Shown here: piece after piece, positions 25,097-33,332 of the stretch
Layout of the letters: every line of letters begins with the position of its first letter
Position numbering within the stretch: the stretch's first letter is position 1
Notes under the pieces: model-generated
What the model saw: the letters and a program-made list of their open reading frames with translations, nothing else
Told to the model about the DNA's origin: nothing
Databases searched by the model: none
Position numbers and translations under genes: made by a program
From: CAUPWF01 sp044425815
GTDB lineage: Bacteria > Bacillota > Clostridia > Lachnospirales > Lachnospiraceae
DNA length: 52,975 nucleotides
Direction: 5' to 3'
Assembly: GCA_044425815.1 (NCBI GenBank)
Contig: JAWXVA010000006.1
Coordinates: 1 to 52,975, forward strand

Positions 25097-26578
25097 CTAA
25101 CGACGACCATACAGCACACTCATGTCCTTCATCTTCGCCAACAACTCTTCCTCGATTTGACCTGGCAATAATCGCCACTTCCAATTCTGTCCAACTGTAG
25201 ATGGTTCATTAATACGTGCTTCTTCACCTAAGCCTAAGTAATCTTGGATTGGTATAATACAGACATCTGCGACGCTACTTAATGCCATACGATTTATTGT
25301 CCAACTAATTTCTTCTTCGCTAATTTTTTTCACGCCTAAATATTTGTATACAATCTCTCGCTCTTTCTCACTCATTGCTCGGAACCAACCTACGGTAGTT
25401 GTATTGTCATGTGTTCCCGTATACACCACGCAATTCTGTGTGTAGTTATGTGGTAAATATGAGCTATCTCCTTGCTCATCAAATGCAAAATGTAGTACTT
25501 TCATTCCTGGGTATCCTGTTTCTTCTACAAGGTCTAGTACACTCTGTGTTAAGAATCCTAAGTCTTCTGCAATGACCGCTTGCTCGCCTAATCGCTCTTT
25601 TAACACGCGGAAGATATCATAACCAGGACCTTTTTCCCAAGCTCCAAATTCTGCTGTTTCATCACCATAAGGGATAGCATAATACTCGTCAAACCCACGA
25701 AAATGATCTACACGTAGCATATCATATAATCGATAGCAATGTGCAATACGTCTTACCCACCAATCGTAACCTGTCTTTTTGTGATACTCCCAGTTATAGA
25801 GTGGATTCCCCCACAATTGTCCGGTTGCACTGAACCCATCTGGTGGGCATCCTGCAACGCCAGTTGGAAGTCCATCTTCATCAAATTGGAATAATGCTGG
25901 ATGTGACCATGTATCCGCACTGTCAAATGCTACGTAAATCGGAATATCTCCAACAATCTGGATTCCCTGCTCATTTGCATATGCTTTTAGCTTTTTCCAT
26001 TGTTTGAAGAATTCATATTGAATATAACGATAGAATCCCATTTCCATCTGCAATTTTTCTCTATAAGAAATAATTGCTTCTTGCGTGCGAAGGCGAATAT
26101 CTTCGTCCCACTCAATGAAACACTGCCCTTCGAAATAGTCTTTCGTAGCCATGTATAAGGCATAATCTTCAAGCCATTCATGTTCTCCACCACAGAACTC
26201 AGAAAACCCTTCTAATTCCTCCAGAACCACTCTACTATACGCTAAGTGAAGTAATTTCTTTCTTGCTAGAAAAATCTTATCATAATCAATGTACTGTTCA
26301 TTATCACCGTACGCTGTATTTTCACACTCCTCTACCGTTAACAATTCTTGCTTCACTAACGCTTCCAAATCAATAAAATACGGATTTCCCGCAAATGTTG
26401 AAAATGATTGATATGGAGAATCTCCTGCTCCTGTTGGCCCAATCGGTAATATCTGCCAGTAATGTTGTCCTGCCATTTTCAATTGATCAATAAAATCATA
26501 TGCCTCCTGCGACATACATCCAATACCATACTTCGATGGTATGCTTGTTATTGGTAATAATACTCCACTTCTTCTCAT
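25097..26578 (-). CDS. malQ: 4-alpha-glucanotransferase (amylomaltase, GH77)
   Basis: 493 residues, normal for GH77. It transfers maltooligosaccharyl units between alpha-1,4-glucans in the cytoplasm. Family blocks are clear: SGVLLPITSIPSKYGIG at the N-terminus, HYWQILPIGPTGAGDSPYQS, GDIPIYVAFDSADTW, DMLRVDHFRGFDEY (catalytic nucleophile Asp), VIAEDLGFLT (acid/base Glu) and YTGTHDNTTTVGW (third carboxylate). It is followed at its 5' side by a GNAT gene 28 bases away, probably co-transcribed. No other glycogen genes are present. Confidence 0.95.
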   Translation of the reverse strand: MRRSGVLLPITSIPSKYGIGCMSQEAYDFIDQLKMAGQHYWQILPIGPTGAGDSPYQSFSTFAGNPYFIDLEALVKQELLTVEECENTAYGDNEQYIDYDKIFLARKKLLHLAYSRVVLEELEGFSEFCGGEHEWLEDYALYMATKDYFEGQCFIEWDEDIRLRTQEAIISYREKLQMEMGFYRYIQYEFFKQWKKLKAYANEQGIQIVGDIPIYVAFDSADTWSHPALFQFDEDGLPTGVAGCPPDGFSATGQLWGNPLYNWEYHKKTGYDWWVRRIAHCYRLYDMLRVDHFRGFDEYYAIPYGDETAEFGAWEKGPGYDIFRVLKERLGEQAVIAEDLGFLTQSVLDLVEETGYPGMKVLHFAFDEQGDSSYLPHNYTQNCVVYTGTHDNTTTVGWFRAMSEKEREIVYKYLGVKKISEEEISWTINRMALSSVADVCIIPIQDYLGLGEEARINEPSTVGQNWKWRLLPGQIEEELLAKMKDMSVLYGRR

Positions 26579-26606
26579 GAACTCTCCCTCACGTCTTCCC
26601 TGTTTA

Positions 26607-27089
26607 TTAATTCACATATTGATAAGCCACTCGAGGCGTAAGATCTGCCACATATATAACACCACAATATTTAAATCCATTATTTTCACACAATTTCTGC
26701 ATAATAAAATTACTCTCATGCGTATCAATTCTTAAATTCTCACATCTTGTCTTGCTATATTCTACGCATTTATTAAATACGCCTCGTACTTCTCCATCAC
26801 TAGCAATTCTGTGAATTGTCGCATAAGACTCATCATTTAACCATGCCCCATCATCAATTCTTCCATAGGTAGGATCATCTCCAAATTGGAGAATGAACAC
26901 TCCATGCACCTTTCCATCTTCTTCATATACATACGCCTGCCCAATTTCTATATCTTCAATCAGACACTCTTTATGTGGGTATCCATTCACCCATTGGGTC
27001 ATATTTCCATTATCACGCATAAATTTTCTTGCCGCATCATATATTCGCAACATATCATTCAAATCATCTATTGTAGCTAGTCTTACCAT
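26607..27089 (-). CDS. GNAT-family N-acetyltransferase
   Basis: 160 residues from the ATG at 27089; a GTG 15 bases upstream coincides with the AAGGTGG ribosome binding site and is unlikely. It starts VRLATIDDLNDMLRIYDAAR, then VHGVFILQFGDDPTYGRIDDGAWL, a GNAT central strand, and ENLRIDTHESNFIMQKLCENNGFKYCG, the typical C-terminal motif. The acetyl-CoA loop is degenerate (SDGEVRGV). Substrate is unknown. It lies just upstream of malQ on the same strand. Confidence 0.82.
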   Translation of the reverse strand: MVRLATIDDLNDMLRIYDAARKFMRDNGNMTQWVNGYPHKECLIEDIEIGQAYVYEEDGKVHGVFILQFGDDPTYGRIDDGAWLNDESYATIHRIASDGEVRGVFNKCVEYSKTRCENLRIDTHESNFIMQKLCENNGFKYCGVIYVADLTPRVAYQYVN

Positions 27090-27274
27090 CTTTCTTTTTC
27101 CCACCTTAATAATTTAATTACCTATGCAATCTTATATATTTTACTACGATATGAGCAGTAGAACAAGTGATTTATCAATGATTTCAAGGAAGTTTCTAGC
27201 ATCTAAACCAAATATGCGTTATAATAGCTTCATTGAGTTAACAAGTGAAAGATAATGTTATGAAAGGAAAGGTT

Positions 27275-27787
27275 ATGAAAGAGAACGTACGAAAAGAGAT
27301 GATGGAATACTATAAGGGCGATCCTCGCAGAATACAGCACTTTATAAAGGTTCATGCTTTTGCGCAAATGATTGGTAGCGGGGAGCATTTAGATTTAGAC
27401 ACACAAGAAATACTTGAAATTGCAGCGTATGTTCATGATATCGGAATTAAGATTTCCGAAGAAAAGTATGGCTCTTGCAACGGTAAACTTCAGGAACAAG
27501 AAGGACCTGCTCTCACTAGAGACCTTCTAGAAAAAGTAGGCGCTTCGGAATCTATCATAGCACGTGTTTGTTATCTTGTTGGGCATCATCACACTTACAC
27601 CAATATAGATGGATTAGACTACCAAATATTAGTTGAGGCTGATTTCTTAGTTAATCTATATGAGGATAACACCTCGCCAGAAGGTATCGAAAGTGCTTAT
27701 CAAAAGATATTCAAAACAAATACTGGTCGAGAATTATGCGAATTATTATATTTAAAACCTCTCGACTCATTCACTCCATTGAATTAA
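27275..27787 (+). CDS. HD-domain phosphohydrolase
   Basis: 170 residues from the ATG at 27275, preceded by GGAAAGG; upstream in-frame GTG (27245) and ATG codons would add ten residues at most. HD motifs: a first His in HFIKVHAFA, the AAYVHDIGIK doublet and VGHHHTYTNIDGLDYQILVEADFLVNLYED, typical of small metal-dependent nucleotide phosphohydrolases. Substrate is unknown. It lies about 60 bases upstream of the radical SAM maturase gene on the same strand, so the two may be co-transcribed. Confidence 0.8.
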   Translation: MKENVRKEMMEYYKGDPRRIQHFIKVHAFAQMIGSGEHLDLDTQEILEIAAYVHDIGIKISEEKYGSCNGKLQEQEGPALTRDLLEKVGASESIIARVCYLVGHHHTYTNIDGLDYQILVEADFLVNLYEDNTSPEGIESAYQKIFKTNTGRELCELLYLKPLDSFTPLN

Positions 27788-27846
27788 CTGTCCACCAATA
27801 ATATTGCATAATTTAAAAACACTACATCATTACGAGGAGACGACAC

Positions 27847-28968
27847 ATGATACATTTAAACAAACTCTATATTGAACCTACATCCAAATGTAATTTTAAC
27901 TGTAAAATGTGTTTTCGCAACACTTGGTTTGATGAAACATTTTGTGATATGCCATTTGAACTATTCGAAAAAACAATACGTAATTTACCTAGTAGTGTTG
28001 AGACTATTTTCTTCGGCGGTATGGGTGAACCCTTTTATCACAAACAAATTCTGGACATGCTTCGTTTATCTAAATCCCTTGGTTTCCATGTTGAAATCTT
28101 AACAAATGGTTCCATTCTTAATGAAGAGATTATCAAAGAGCTCTTTGATATGCGATTAAATAAATTGTGGATATCTATCGATTCCCTTTTAGAAACAGAT
28201 TCTCCTCAACCTGACGGCGAACTAGGTCACCCAAACACTGCACAAATTCTTCAAAATATCGTGCTCCTTAATCGTATGCGTGCTCGTACTGGTAGTCCTA
28301 TGAAATTAGGAATGACTTTTGTGGTATCCAAAGACAATGTAGCCGCGCTTAGAAAACTGCCTTATTTTATAGATAAATACCAAATAAATGATGTAAATAT
28401 CTCTAATCTATATCCTGCCAACACCGACTCTAATGATTCATTGCTATACAACCGATTATTAAGTTTGTCCACTGGTTCCGATTTATTCGGTGAAACAAGA
28501 CCCTATGTAAATCTTCCTTATATGGATTATGACATTCCAGAAGTACAACAAGGTATCACAGCCATGTTTGAAAAGATGAATTTTAATCTAGTTGTGGGTA
28601 ATATTCCCGTTCCTAGACGCTCTCATTATTGTAGATTCATCCAAGAAGGCATGTGTTTTGTCCGAAGTGACGGAAATGTCAGTCCATGCATGGCTTTGCT
28701 TCATAACGGCACAACTGCTATCGGTGAAACAAACCGTACAATTTATCATCATTCTTTTGGAAATGTAAAAGATGACACCTTATCAACTATCTGGAATACG
28801 CAAGAATATGTAGAATTTAGGAAACGTGTAGAAGCGTTCGAATTCTCTCCATGTACCAATTGTGGTCACTGCCAATTACCTGAAGAGAATCTAGAAGATT
28901 GCTATGGAAATGAAAAACCCACTTGTGGTGCATGCTTGTGGGCAGAAGGAATATTAAGTTGTCCGTAG
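27847..28968 (+). CDS. Radical SAM maturase of the tungsten-oxidoreductase type
   Basis: 373 residues. Radical SAM cluster CNFNCKMC (C15, C19, C22), followed by GGMGEPF for SAM binding. The C-terminal auxiliary cluster region (CTNCGHCQLPEENLEDCYGN, then PTCGACLWAEGILSCP) closely resembles the maturases found beside tungsten-dependent aldehyde:ferredoxin-oxidoreductase-like enzymes. Those partners normally lie next to the maturase; no such enzyme is present in this window. The upstream neighbour is the HD protein. An alternative is a peptide-modifying SPASM enzyme, but no short precursor ORF was noticed nearby. Confidence 0.75.
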   Translation: MIHLNKLYIEPTSKCNFNCKMCFRNTWFDETFCDMPFELFEKTIRNLPSSVETIFFGGMGEPFYHKQILDMLRLSKSLGFHVEILTNGSILNEEIIKELFDMRLNKLWISIDSLLETDSPQPDGELGHPNTAQILQNIVLLNRMRARTGSPMKLGMTFVVSKDNVAALRKLPYFIDKYQINDVNISNLYPANTDSNDSLLYNRLLSLSTGSDLFGETRPYVNLPYMDYDIPEVQQGITAMFEKMNFNLVVGNIPVPRRSHYCRFIQEGMCFVRSDGNVSPCMALLHNGTTAIGETNRTIYHHSFGNVKDDTLSTIWNTQEYVEFRKRVEAFEFSPCTNCGHCQLPEENLEDCYGNEKPTCGACLWAEGILSCP

Positions 28969-28993
28969 GAAAAATCAAGATTATTTCTACGGA
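28962..28993. terminator. Hairpin overlapping the maturase stop codon
   Basis: TCCGTAG (28962-28968, containing the stop codon) pairs with CTACGGA (28987-28993), with further A/T pairing inside. It lies between the convergent maturase and Rpn-like genes. Confidence 0.5.
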
Positions 28994-29010
28994 TATTCCC
29001 TATAATCACC

Positions 29011-29181
29011 TTATCTATCCACATAAGCCCTAGCTTTTTCTTGCGAAATATGATATTTCTCAACCAATTTATTCTCTATCGCAACATCTAGGTACTGTAA
29101 TTCTCTCATTAAATCAATTGTGCCTAAGATTTTCCCCATTTTAATTCCTTCATTTCGAATACCATCCATGATTTCACACAT
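29011..29181 (-). CDS. Putative internal small protein in Rpn copy 1 (RpnS-like)
   Basis: An in-frame ATG at 29181 lies 10 bases after GGAGGG, a strong ribosome binding site inside the nuclease gene. Initiation there gives a 56-residue C-terminal fragment beginning MCEIMDGIRNEGIKMG. In characterised Rpn genes a short C-terminal product inhibits the full-length nuclease. Separate translation here is inferred from the ribosome binding site and from the matching arrangement in copy 2. Confidence 0.5.
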   Translation of the reverse strand: MCEIMDGIRNEGIKMGKILGTIDLMRELQYLDVAIENKLVEKYHISQEKARAYVDR

Positions 29182-29805
29182 AATGTCCTGTCCCTCCTTT
29201 TTTTCTTTTAGCCATCTCACTCGTCTTACCAAGTTTGGAAAATATTTACTACTTGTTATTCCTTCTGAATTTTTTAGATACCGTAATAGTGCTGTCTGTT
29301 CTGGTGTACTTCCTTCACATGCTAAACTAATATAATATTCTTCTATTCCATTTGGTATTTCTGTATCTGTATTCTGTATAATTCGTACAACTTTATTAAT
29401 ACCTTTCTTTGTTTTCAAAAAGTCTGCTTGAGTAATATAAATCCCATATATATTATGAGTATCTGTATATTTACACCCTTTTTCAAATGAATGTATATCC
29501 ATACTAGAAATATTATATCGATTTCTTCTTACGCGATCTTCATTCGACTGTGGATGCATCTCGATTCCGACTTGTGAACCTTGTTTATCTCGTGCTAATA
29601 TATCGATTCTTACTGAGCGATTCTCTATCTGTAAAATACTATATTGTGATTTCACCTCAATAATCTCTAGCTCCGCTCCTGTAAGAATTCGTATCACCTC
29701 TTCACAAGCTGCTATATCTTCAAGCACAACTCCGAAAAATATATCACTTGTTAACTGCATGTTTTGGATTACATCCTTTGTTTCATTTGCTGTTTCATTT
29801 GTCAA
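29011..29805 (-). CDS. Rpn-family PD-(D/E)XK nuclease, intact copy 1
   Basis: 264 residues. The N-terminal part is the PD-(D/E)XK core of the Rpn (recombination-promoting nuclease/putative transposase) family: SVRIDILARDKQGSQVGIEM, with the catalytic Asp and Glu, then NRYNISSMDIHSFEKGCKY. The family usually reads EMQ where this has EMHPQ. The C-terminal 56 residues are helical and could also be translated alone from an internal ATG (29181). Rpn proteins are DNA endonucleases; some are toxic antiphage proteins neutralised by a small protein made from the same gene. The gene and 200 bases upstream are duplicated at 30032-31049. Confidence 0.85.
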   Translation of the reverse strand: MTNETANETKDVIQNMQLTSDIFFGVVLEDIAACEEVIRILTGAELEIIEVKSQYSILQIENRSVRIDILARDKQGSQVGIEMHPQSNEDRVRRNRYNISSMDIHSFEKGCKYTDTHNIYGIYITQADFLKTKKGINKVVRIIQNTDTEIPNGIEEYYISLACEGSTPEQTALLRYLKNSEGITSSKYFPNLVRRVRWLKEKKEGQDIMCEIMDGIRNEGIKMGKILGTIDLMRELQYLDVAIENKLVEKYHISQEKARAYVDR

Positions 29806-30031
29806 TTTTTCCTCCTAATTCTCCAACAATAAAGAAGGTAGTAAATCAACTCTACAGAAAAACTTATAATTGGTTCCGCACAGCAAATTGGTTTCTAACA
29901 TACTTTATAATTGGTTTTTAATTTTAATTGGATTATAAAGCATGGTTCATTGATTTTCTTAGATTAGAATTGAGATCCACTAGATGTGGTAGATTATATA
30001 GAATGATTCTGCTTTTTATTATAATGTCATC

Positions 30032-30214
30032 TTATCTAGCCACATAAGCCCTAGCTTTTTCTTGCGATATATGATATTTTTCTACCAGCTTATTCTCTAT
30101 CGCTACATCTAAGTATTCTAATTCTCTCATAAGCTCAACAGTACCTAAAATTTTTCCTCGTCTTTCTCCAATTTTAATTCCTTCATTTCTAATACCATCC
30201 ATGATTTCACACAT
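30032..30214 (-). CDS. C-terminal Rpn fragment, copy 2 (RpnS-like small protein)
   Basis: 60 residues beginning MCEIMDGIRNEGIKIGERRG. This is the C-terminal part of Rpn copy 2, now in a different frame from the nuclease part. It has its own start codon and a GGAGGG ribosome binding site 10 bases upstream, and its ATG overlaps the stop of the nuclease fragment (ATGTGTGA), which suits translational coupling. It contains four residues (within GERRG) absent from copy 1. It could be a free-standing antitoxin-like peptide or simply debris of a broken gene. Confidence 0.55.
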   Translation of the reverse strand: MCEIMDGIRNEGIKIGERRGKILGTVELMRELEYLDVAIENKLVEKYHISQEKARAYVAR

Positions 30215-30839
30215 AATGTCCTGTCCCTCCTTTTTTTTCTTTTAGCCATCTCACTCGTCTTACCAAGTTTGGAAAATATTTACTACTTGTTATCCCGTCT
30301 GAATTTTTTAGATACCGCAATAGTGCTGTCTGTTCTGGTGTACTTCCTTCACATGCTAAACTAATATAATATTCTTCTATTCCATTTGGTATTTCTGTAT
30401 CTGTATTCTGTATAATTCGTACAACTTTATTAATACCTTTCTTTGTTTTCAAAAAGTCTGCTTGAGTAATATAAATCCCATATATATTATGAGTATCTGT
30501 ATATTTACACCCTTTTTCAAATGAATGTATATCCATACTAGAAATATTATATCGATTTCTTCTTACGCGATCTTCATTCGACTGTGGATGCATCTCGATT
30601 CCGACTTGTGAACCTTGTTTATCTCGTGCTAATATATCGATTCTTACTGAGCGATTCTCTATCTGTAAAATACTATATTGTGATTTCACCTCAATAATCT
30701 CTAGCTCCGCTCCTGTAAGAATTCGTATCACCTCTTCACAAGCTGCTATATCTTCAAGCACAACTCCGAAAAATATATCACTTGTTAACTGCATGTTTTG
30801 GATTACATCCTTTGTTTCATTTGCTGTTTCATTTGTCAA
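30207..30839 (-). pseudogene. Rpn-family nuclease copy 2, frameshifted after the nuclease core
   Basis: 210 residues. The first 200 match copy 1 at all but one or so positions, including the PD-(D/E)XK core. The frame is then lost because the poly-A tract in the coding strand has eight A where copy 1 has seven, giving the ending GGTGHYV. The nuclease core is complete, so the product may be functional without the C-terminal tail, or the gene may be phase variable through the tract. The same-strand 60-residue fragment downstream restores the missing part as a separate ORF. Confidence 0.75.
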
Positions 30840-31322
30840 TTTTTCCTCCTAATTCTCCAACAATAAAGAAGGTAGTAAATCAACTCTACAGAAAAACTTA
30901 TAATTGGTTCAGCACAGCAAATTGGTTTCTAACATACTTTATAATTGGTTTTTAATTTTAATTGGATTATAAAGCATGATTCATTGATTTTCTTAGATTA
31001 GAATTGAGATCCACTAGATGCGGTAGATTATATAGAAGGATTCTGCTTTGTTTTAGTATAGTCGCAAATATTATAAAATACAAGCAACAATTTATAAAGA
31101 GGCTGTTTTTACTGGGAATCAATATTTTTTTGTACAAATTCATTTGTTGAAAGTTGAAAAATCCTATCCCTTTACAACTGTTTCAAAGCGAACTCTTTGG
31201 AGTGGTCACTTAGGTGGCATTCTTTGACACCTTAGTAGTGCTGCCAACTCCAACGAAGCGGGAGTGGGTTCGTGCGAAATAGTTAGAAATGGATATATCC
31301 ACTTCCTTCATCCTAAAACTTC
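30840..31322. other. 483-base region without a gene
   Basis: Bases 30840-31049 are the non-coding part of repeat unit B. Bases 31050-31180 are AT rich with nothing recognised. Bases 31189-31272 form a GC-rich structured element, annotated separately. The rest leads to the anSME stop at 31323. Confidence 0.6.
31189..31272. ncRNA. Unidentified structured element (possible RNA or mobile-element end)
   Basis: Three nested pairings fold this segment into one long hairpin: CGAACTC (31189-31195) with GAGTGGGTTCG (31262-31272), TTGGAGT (31197-31203) with ACTCCAA (31247-31253), and CACTTAGGTG (31207-31216) with CACCTTAGTAGTG (31228-31240). Base composition is clearly richer in GC than the surroundings. 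It matches no RNA class or IS end that I recognise, and its strand is undetermined. Confidence 0.35.
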
Positions 31323-32444
31323 TTATCTCCCACCCTGATATCTTCTATACAACTCTTCTAAATATGGATACGCATATTCAAAGAACTTCTTATACGAAGG
31401 GCAGAAATAATTCACTGTTCTATGGTCAACACCCACCTGTTCACAGTTTCTTCTACAACCATTTCTACAGAGTGGAAACCATTTACATACTTTACATTCC
31501 TCTGGTATATGCTTCGAGAATTCTACGAAGCCTAATTCTAGCCGCCTCTGCGCCATATCTTCAATATTATCTTCGTTAAAGTTCCCTAATTTCCATTGAT
31601 CCAATACATAGAAGTCACACGGATATGCACTACCATCTGCCTCTACTGTAATGTAATCTCCACAGCGACCTCCCATAGCGCAACTCTCAGGTTGTTGACG
31701 CATCATAATCGCCATTAGATTCTCGAAATATCGGTTATAAACATATCTTCCTTCTGACATATCTCTATAGTATTTCTTGAATAAACTAACCAAGAACTCC
31801 CCATATCCTTCTGGAGTAAGCGAATATTCCTGCTGCCCCGCTTCTTCTCCTATTGGATCTAAACACTCGATATATTGCTGATATCCAAATTGATTTCTCT
31901 TGAAGAAATTATAAGTTTTGTTCGTATATTTCACTGTTTCTGCATGAACTACCGTTAAAATATTAAAGTCTACTTCATGCTTTTTCAATAACTCTACACT
32001 AGCCATCACGCGGTCAAAGGTACCTTCGCCCCTCGCATCAATGCGATACTTGTCATGCACTTCTTTATTACCATCCAATGAGATTCCAACAAGAAAATTA
32101 TGAACTTTAAAAAACTCACACCATTCTTCATCTAATCGATATCCATTTGTTTGAATTGCATAATTCACTGTGCATTCTTTTGTATTTAATTCTTCTATTA
32201 ACTCAATACATTTCTTGAAGTACTCGATACCCGCTAAGGTTGGCTCTCCTCCTTGAAATGCTATATTACAGCTATGGTCTGCATACTCAAATGATTTTTC
32301 AAGTACATTCCTTAATGTAGATTCATTCATAATCCCTAGATTTGCTACGCTTCGATTATCCATCTCGTCCACATAGAAACAATATTTGCATCGCATATCG
32401 CAATTTCCTGACGCTGGTTTAATTAATAAGCTTAATGCTGGCAT
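31323..32444 (-). CDS. Anaerobic sulfatase-maturating enzyme (radical SAM/SPASM)
   Basis: 373 residues, typical of anSME, which converts an active-site Cys or Ser of sulfatases to C-alpha-formylglycine under anaerobic conditions. Radical SAM motif CDMRCKYC (C15, C19, C22), FQGGEPTLAG for SAM binding, QTNGYRLD and SLDG follow. The SPASM region carries auxiliary-cluster cysteines in GGRCGDYITVEADGSAYPCDF, CKVCKWFPLCRNGCRRNC and YFCPSYKKFF. Its clients are very likely the two sulfatases at 36321-39234, whose active-site motifs are of Cys type. It is read in the same direction, 30 bases after the MBL-fold gene. Confidence 0.92.
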   Translation of the reverse strand: MPALSLLIKPASGNCDMRCKYCFYVDEMDNRSVANLGIMNESTLRNVLEKSFEYADHSCNIAFQGGEPTLAGIEYFKKCIELIEELNTKECTVNYAIQTNGYRLDEEWCEFFKVHNFLVGISLDGNKEVHDKYRIDARGEGTFDRVMASVELLKKHEVDFNILTVVHAETVKYTNKTYNFFKRNQFGYQQYIECLDPIGEEAGQQEYSLTPEGYGEFLVSLFKKYYRDMSEGRYVYNRYFENLMAIMMRQQPESCAMGGRCGDYITVEADGSAYPCDFYVLDQWKLGNFNEDNIEDMAQRRLELGFVEFSKHIPEECKVCKWFPLCRNGCRRNCEQVGVDHRTVNYFCPSYKKFFEYAYPYLEELYRRYQGGR

Positions 32445-32474
32445 ACGCTTTTTACTCCCCTATCTTTTCCTTAA

Positions 32475-33278
32475 CTATAATTCAATTCGATCCAAATCAT
32501 CTGGCACATAAAGCATCCCTGTGAAGAACGCTTTACCTTCTTCTGTGTATAGTCTTTTTCTTTCATTAATATTCTTATCTTCCGTGTGATACAGTACAAG
32601 ATTCTTCACACCAAGTTTTTGTGCTGATTCACACGCATCTTTCACTGTCGCATGGTGCTTCTCATACGGTTGAAACTTGTCTCTATCACTATATAAACAA
32701 AAGGCTTCATGCAATAACCAATCAGCATTCTTAGCATACTTCTCCTCTGAATCATAATAAGGTTCATCACCCAAAAAAGTGAAGATTTTATCACTCTTCA
32801 ATTTCATGCTAAAACCAAACTGCTTTGCCTTTGTTGAGCCAATATCAAAGAATGTCGTTTGATTCCCAAACACCTCTATCACTTCATCATGATTCACTTT
32901 CTGAAAGATGATCGACTTACCAATTTCCTCGTAGAACTTCTTTTGCACAGTTAATTGGCAAATTGTTAGTATGATTTCTTCCAACTCTTTATGACAATAA
33001 ATCGTTAGTTTTCCTTCATAATCCTGTTTTCTTATCTTCGTAGCAATCATGCGAATCAACCAGATAATTCCAAACAAATGATCGGTATGTTCATGACTAA
33101 TAAAGATTTCATGAATTTTATTTATAGGAATATTTGCCTTTTCTAACTGTGCCAATATCCCATTGCCGCCGCCTGTATCTACTAGAAAATATTCTTCCTC
33201 TCTTTGAATAGCAAAACAAGTATTATAACATTTAGTAACTGTAGCATTACCTGTTCCCAATAAAATCAATGTCTCCAT
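32475..33278 (-). CDS. Metallo-beta-lactamase-fold hydrolase (RNase Z-like)
   Basis: 267 residues. The zinc-binding motif SHEHTDH is clear (near residues 60-66), with VDTGGG before it. A later FTFLGDEPYY supplies the bridging Asp, and HHATVKDA plus VLYHTED supply further His ligands. The overall pattern resembles RNase Z/arylsulfatase-like MBL proteins. The N-terminus (LLGTGNATVTKCYNT) is also of this type. The substrate is unknown. Position next to anSME suggests a link to the sulfated-sugar locus, but housekeeping RNA or nucleotide roles are possible. Confidence 0.8.
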   Translation of the reverse strand: METLILLGTGNATVTKCYNTCFAIQREEEYFLVDTGGGNGILAQLEKANIPINKIHEIFISHEHTDHLFGIIWLIRMIATKIRKQDYEGKLTIYCHKELEEIILTICQLTVQKKFYEEIGKSIIFQKVNHDEVIEVFGNQTTFFDIGSTKAKQFGFSMKLKSDKIFTFLGDEPYYDSEEKYAKNADWLLHEAFCLYSDRDKFQPYEKHHATVKDACESAQKLGVKNLVLYHTEDKNINERKRLYTEEGKAFFTGMLYVPDDLDRIEL

Positions 33279-33332
33279 CTAATCTGTACCTCAATCGTCT
33301 TACTTCTAAGCTAACCTTATTCTACTCTTGCT

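Larger units (their letters stand above)
29011..30015 (-). repeat. Tandem direct repeat, unit A (Rpn gene plus upstream region)
   Basis: This unit and 30032-31049 are the same segment duplicated in direct orientation. From about 29190 rightwards the units are almost identical, including 210 bases of non-coding sequence upstream. The gene's 3' tail is more diverged and differs by a 12-base indel. The upstream part includes CTTTATAAT (29903-29911) opposed to ATTATAAAG (29932-29940), a perfect 9-bp inverted repeat. Confidence 0.9.
30032..31049 (-). repeat. Tandem direct repeat, unit B (frameshifted Rpn gene plus upstream region)
   Basis: Second unit of the duplication, ending at TTCTGCTTT (31041-31049), which matches 30007-30015 of unit A. 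It lies 16 bases from unit A. No transposase or terminal inverted repeats were seen around it. Confidence 0.9.

Noticed and set aside
29890..30980. CRISPR-like array in the AATTGG-rich stretches
   Set aside because: The repeated AATTGGTT words are short and irregularly spaced; the similarity between the two stretches is explained by the large tandem duplication.
29011..31049. Insertion sequence or composite transposon around the Rpn copies
   Set aside because: Rpn proteins are sometimes labelled transposases, but there are no terminal inverted repeats, target duplications or DDE/HUH transposase; the structure is a simple tandem duplication.
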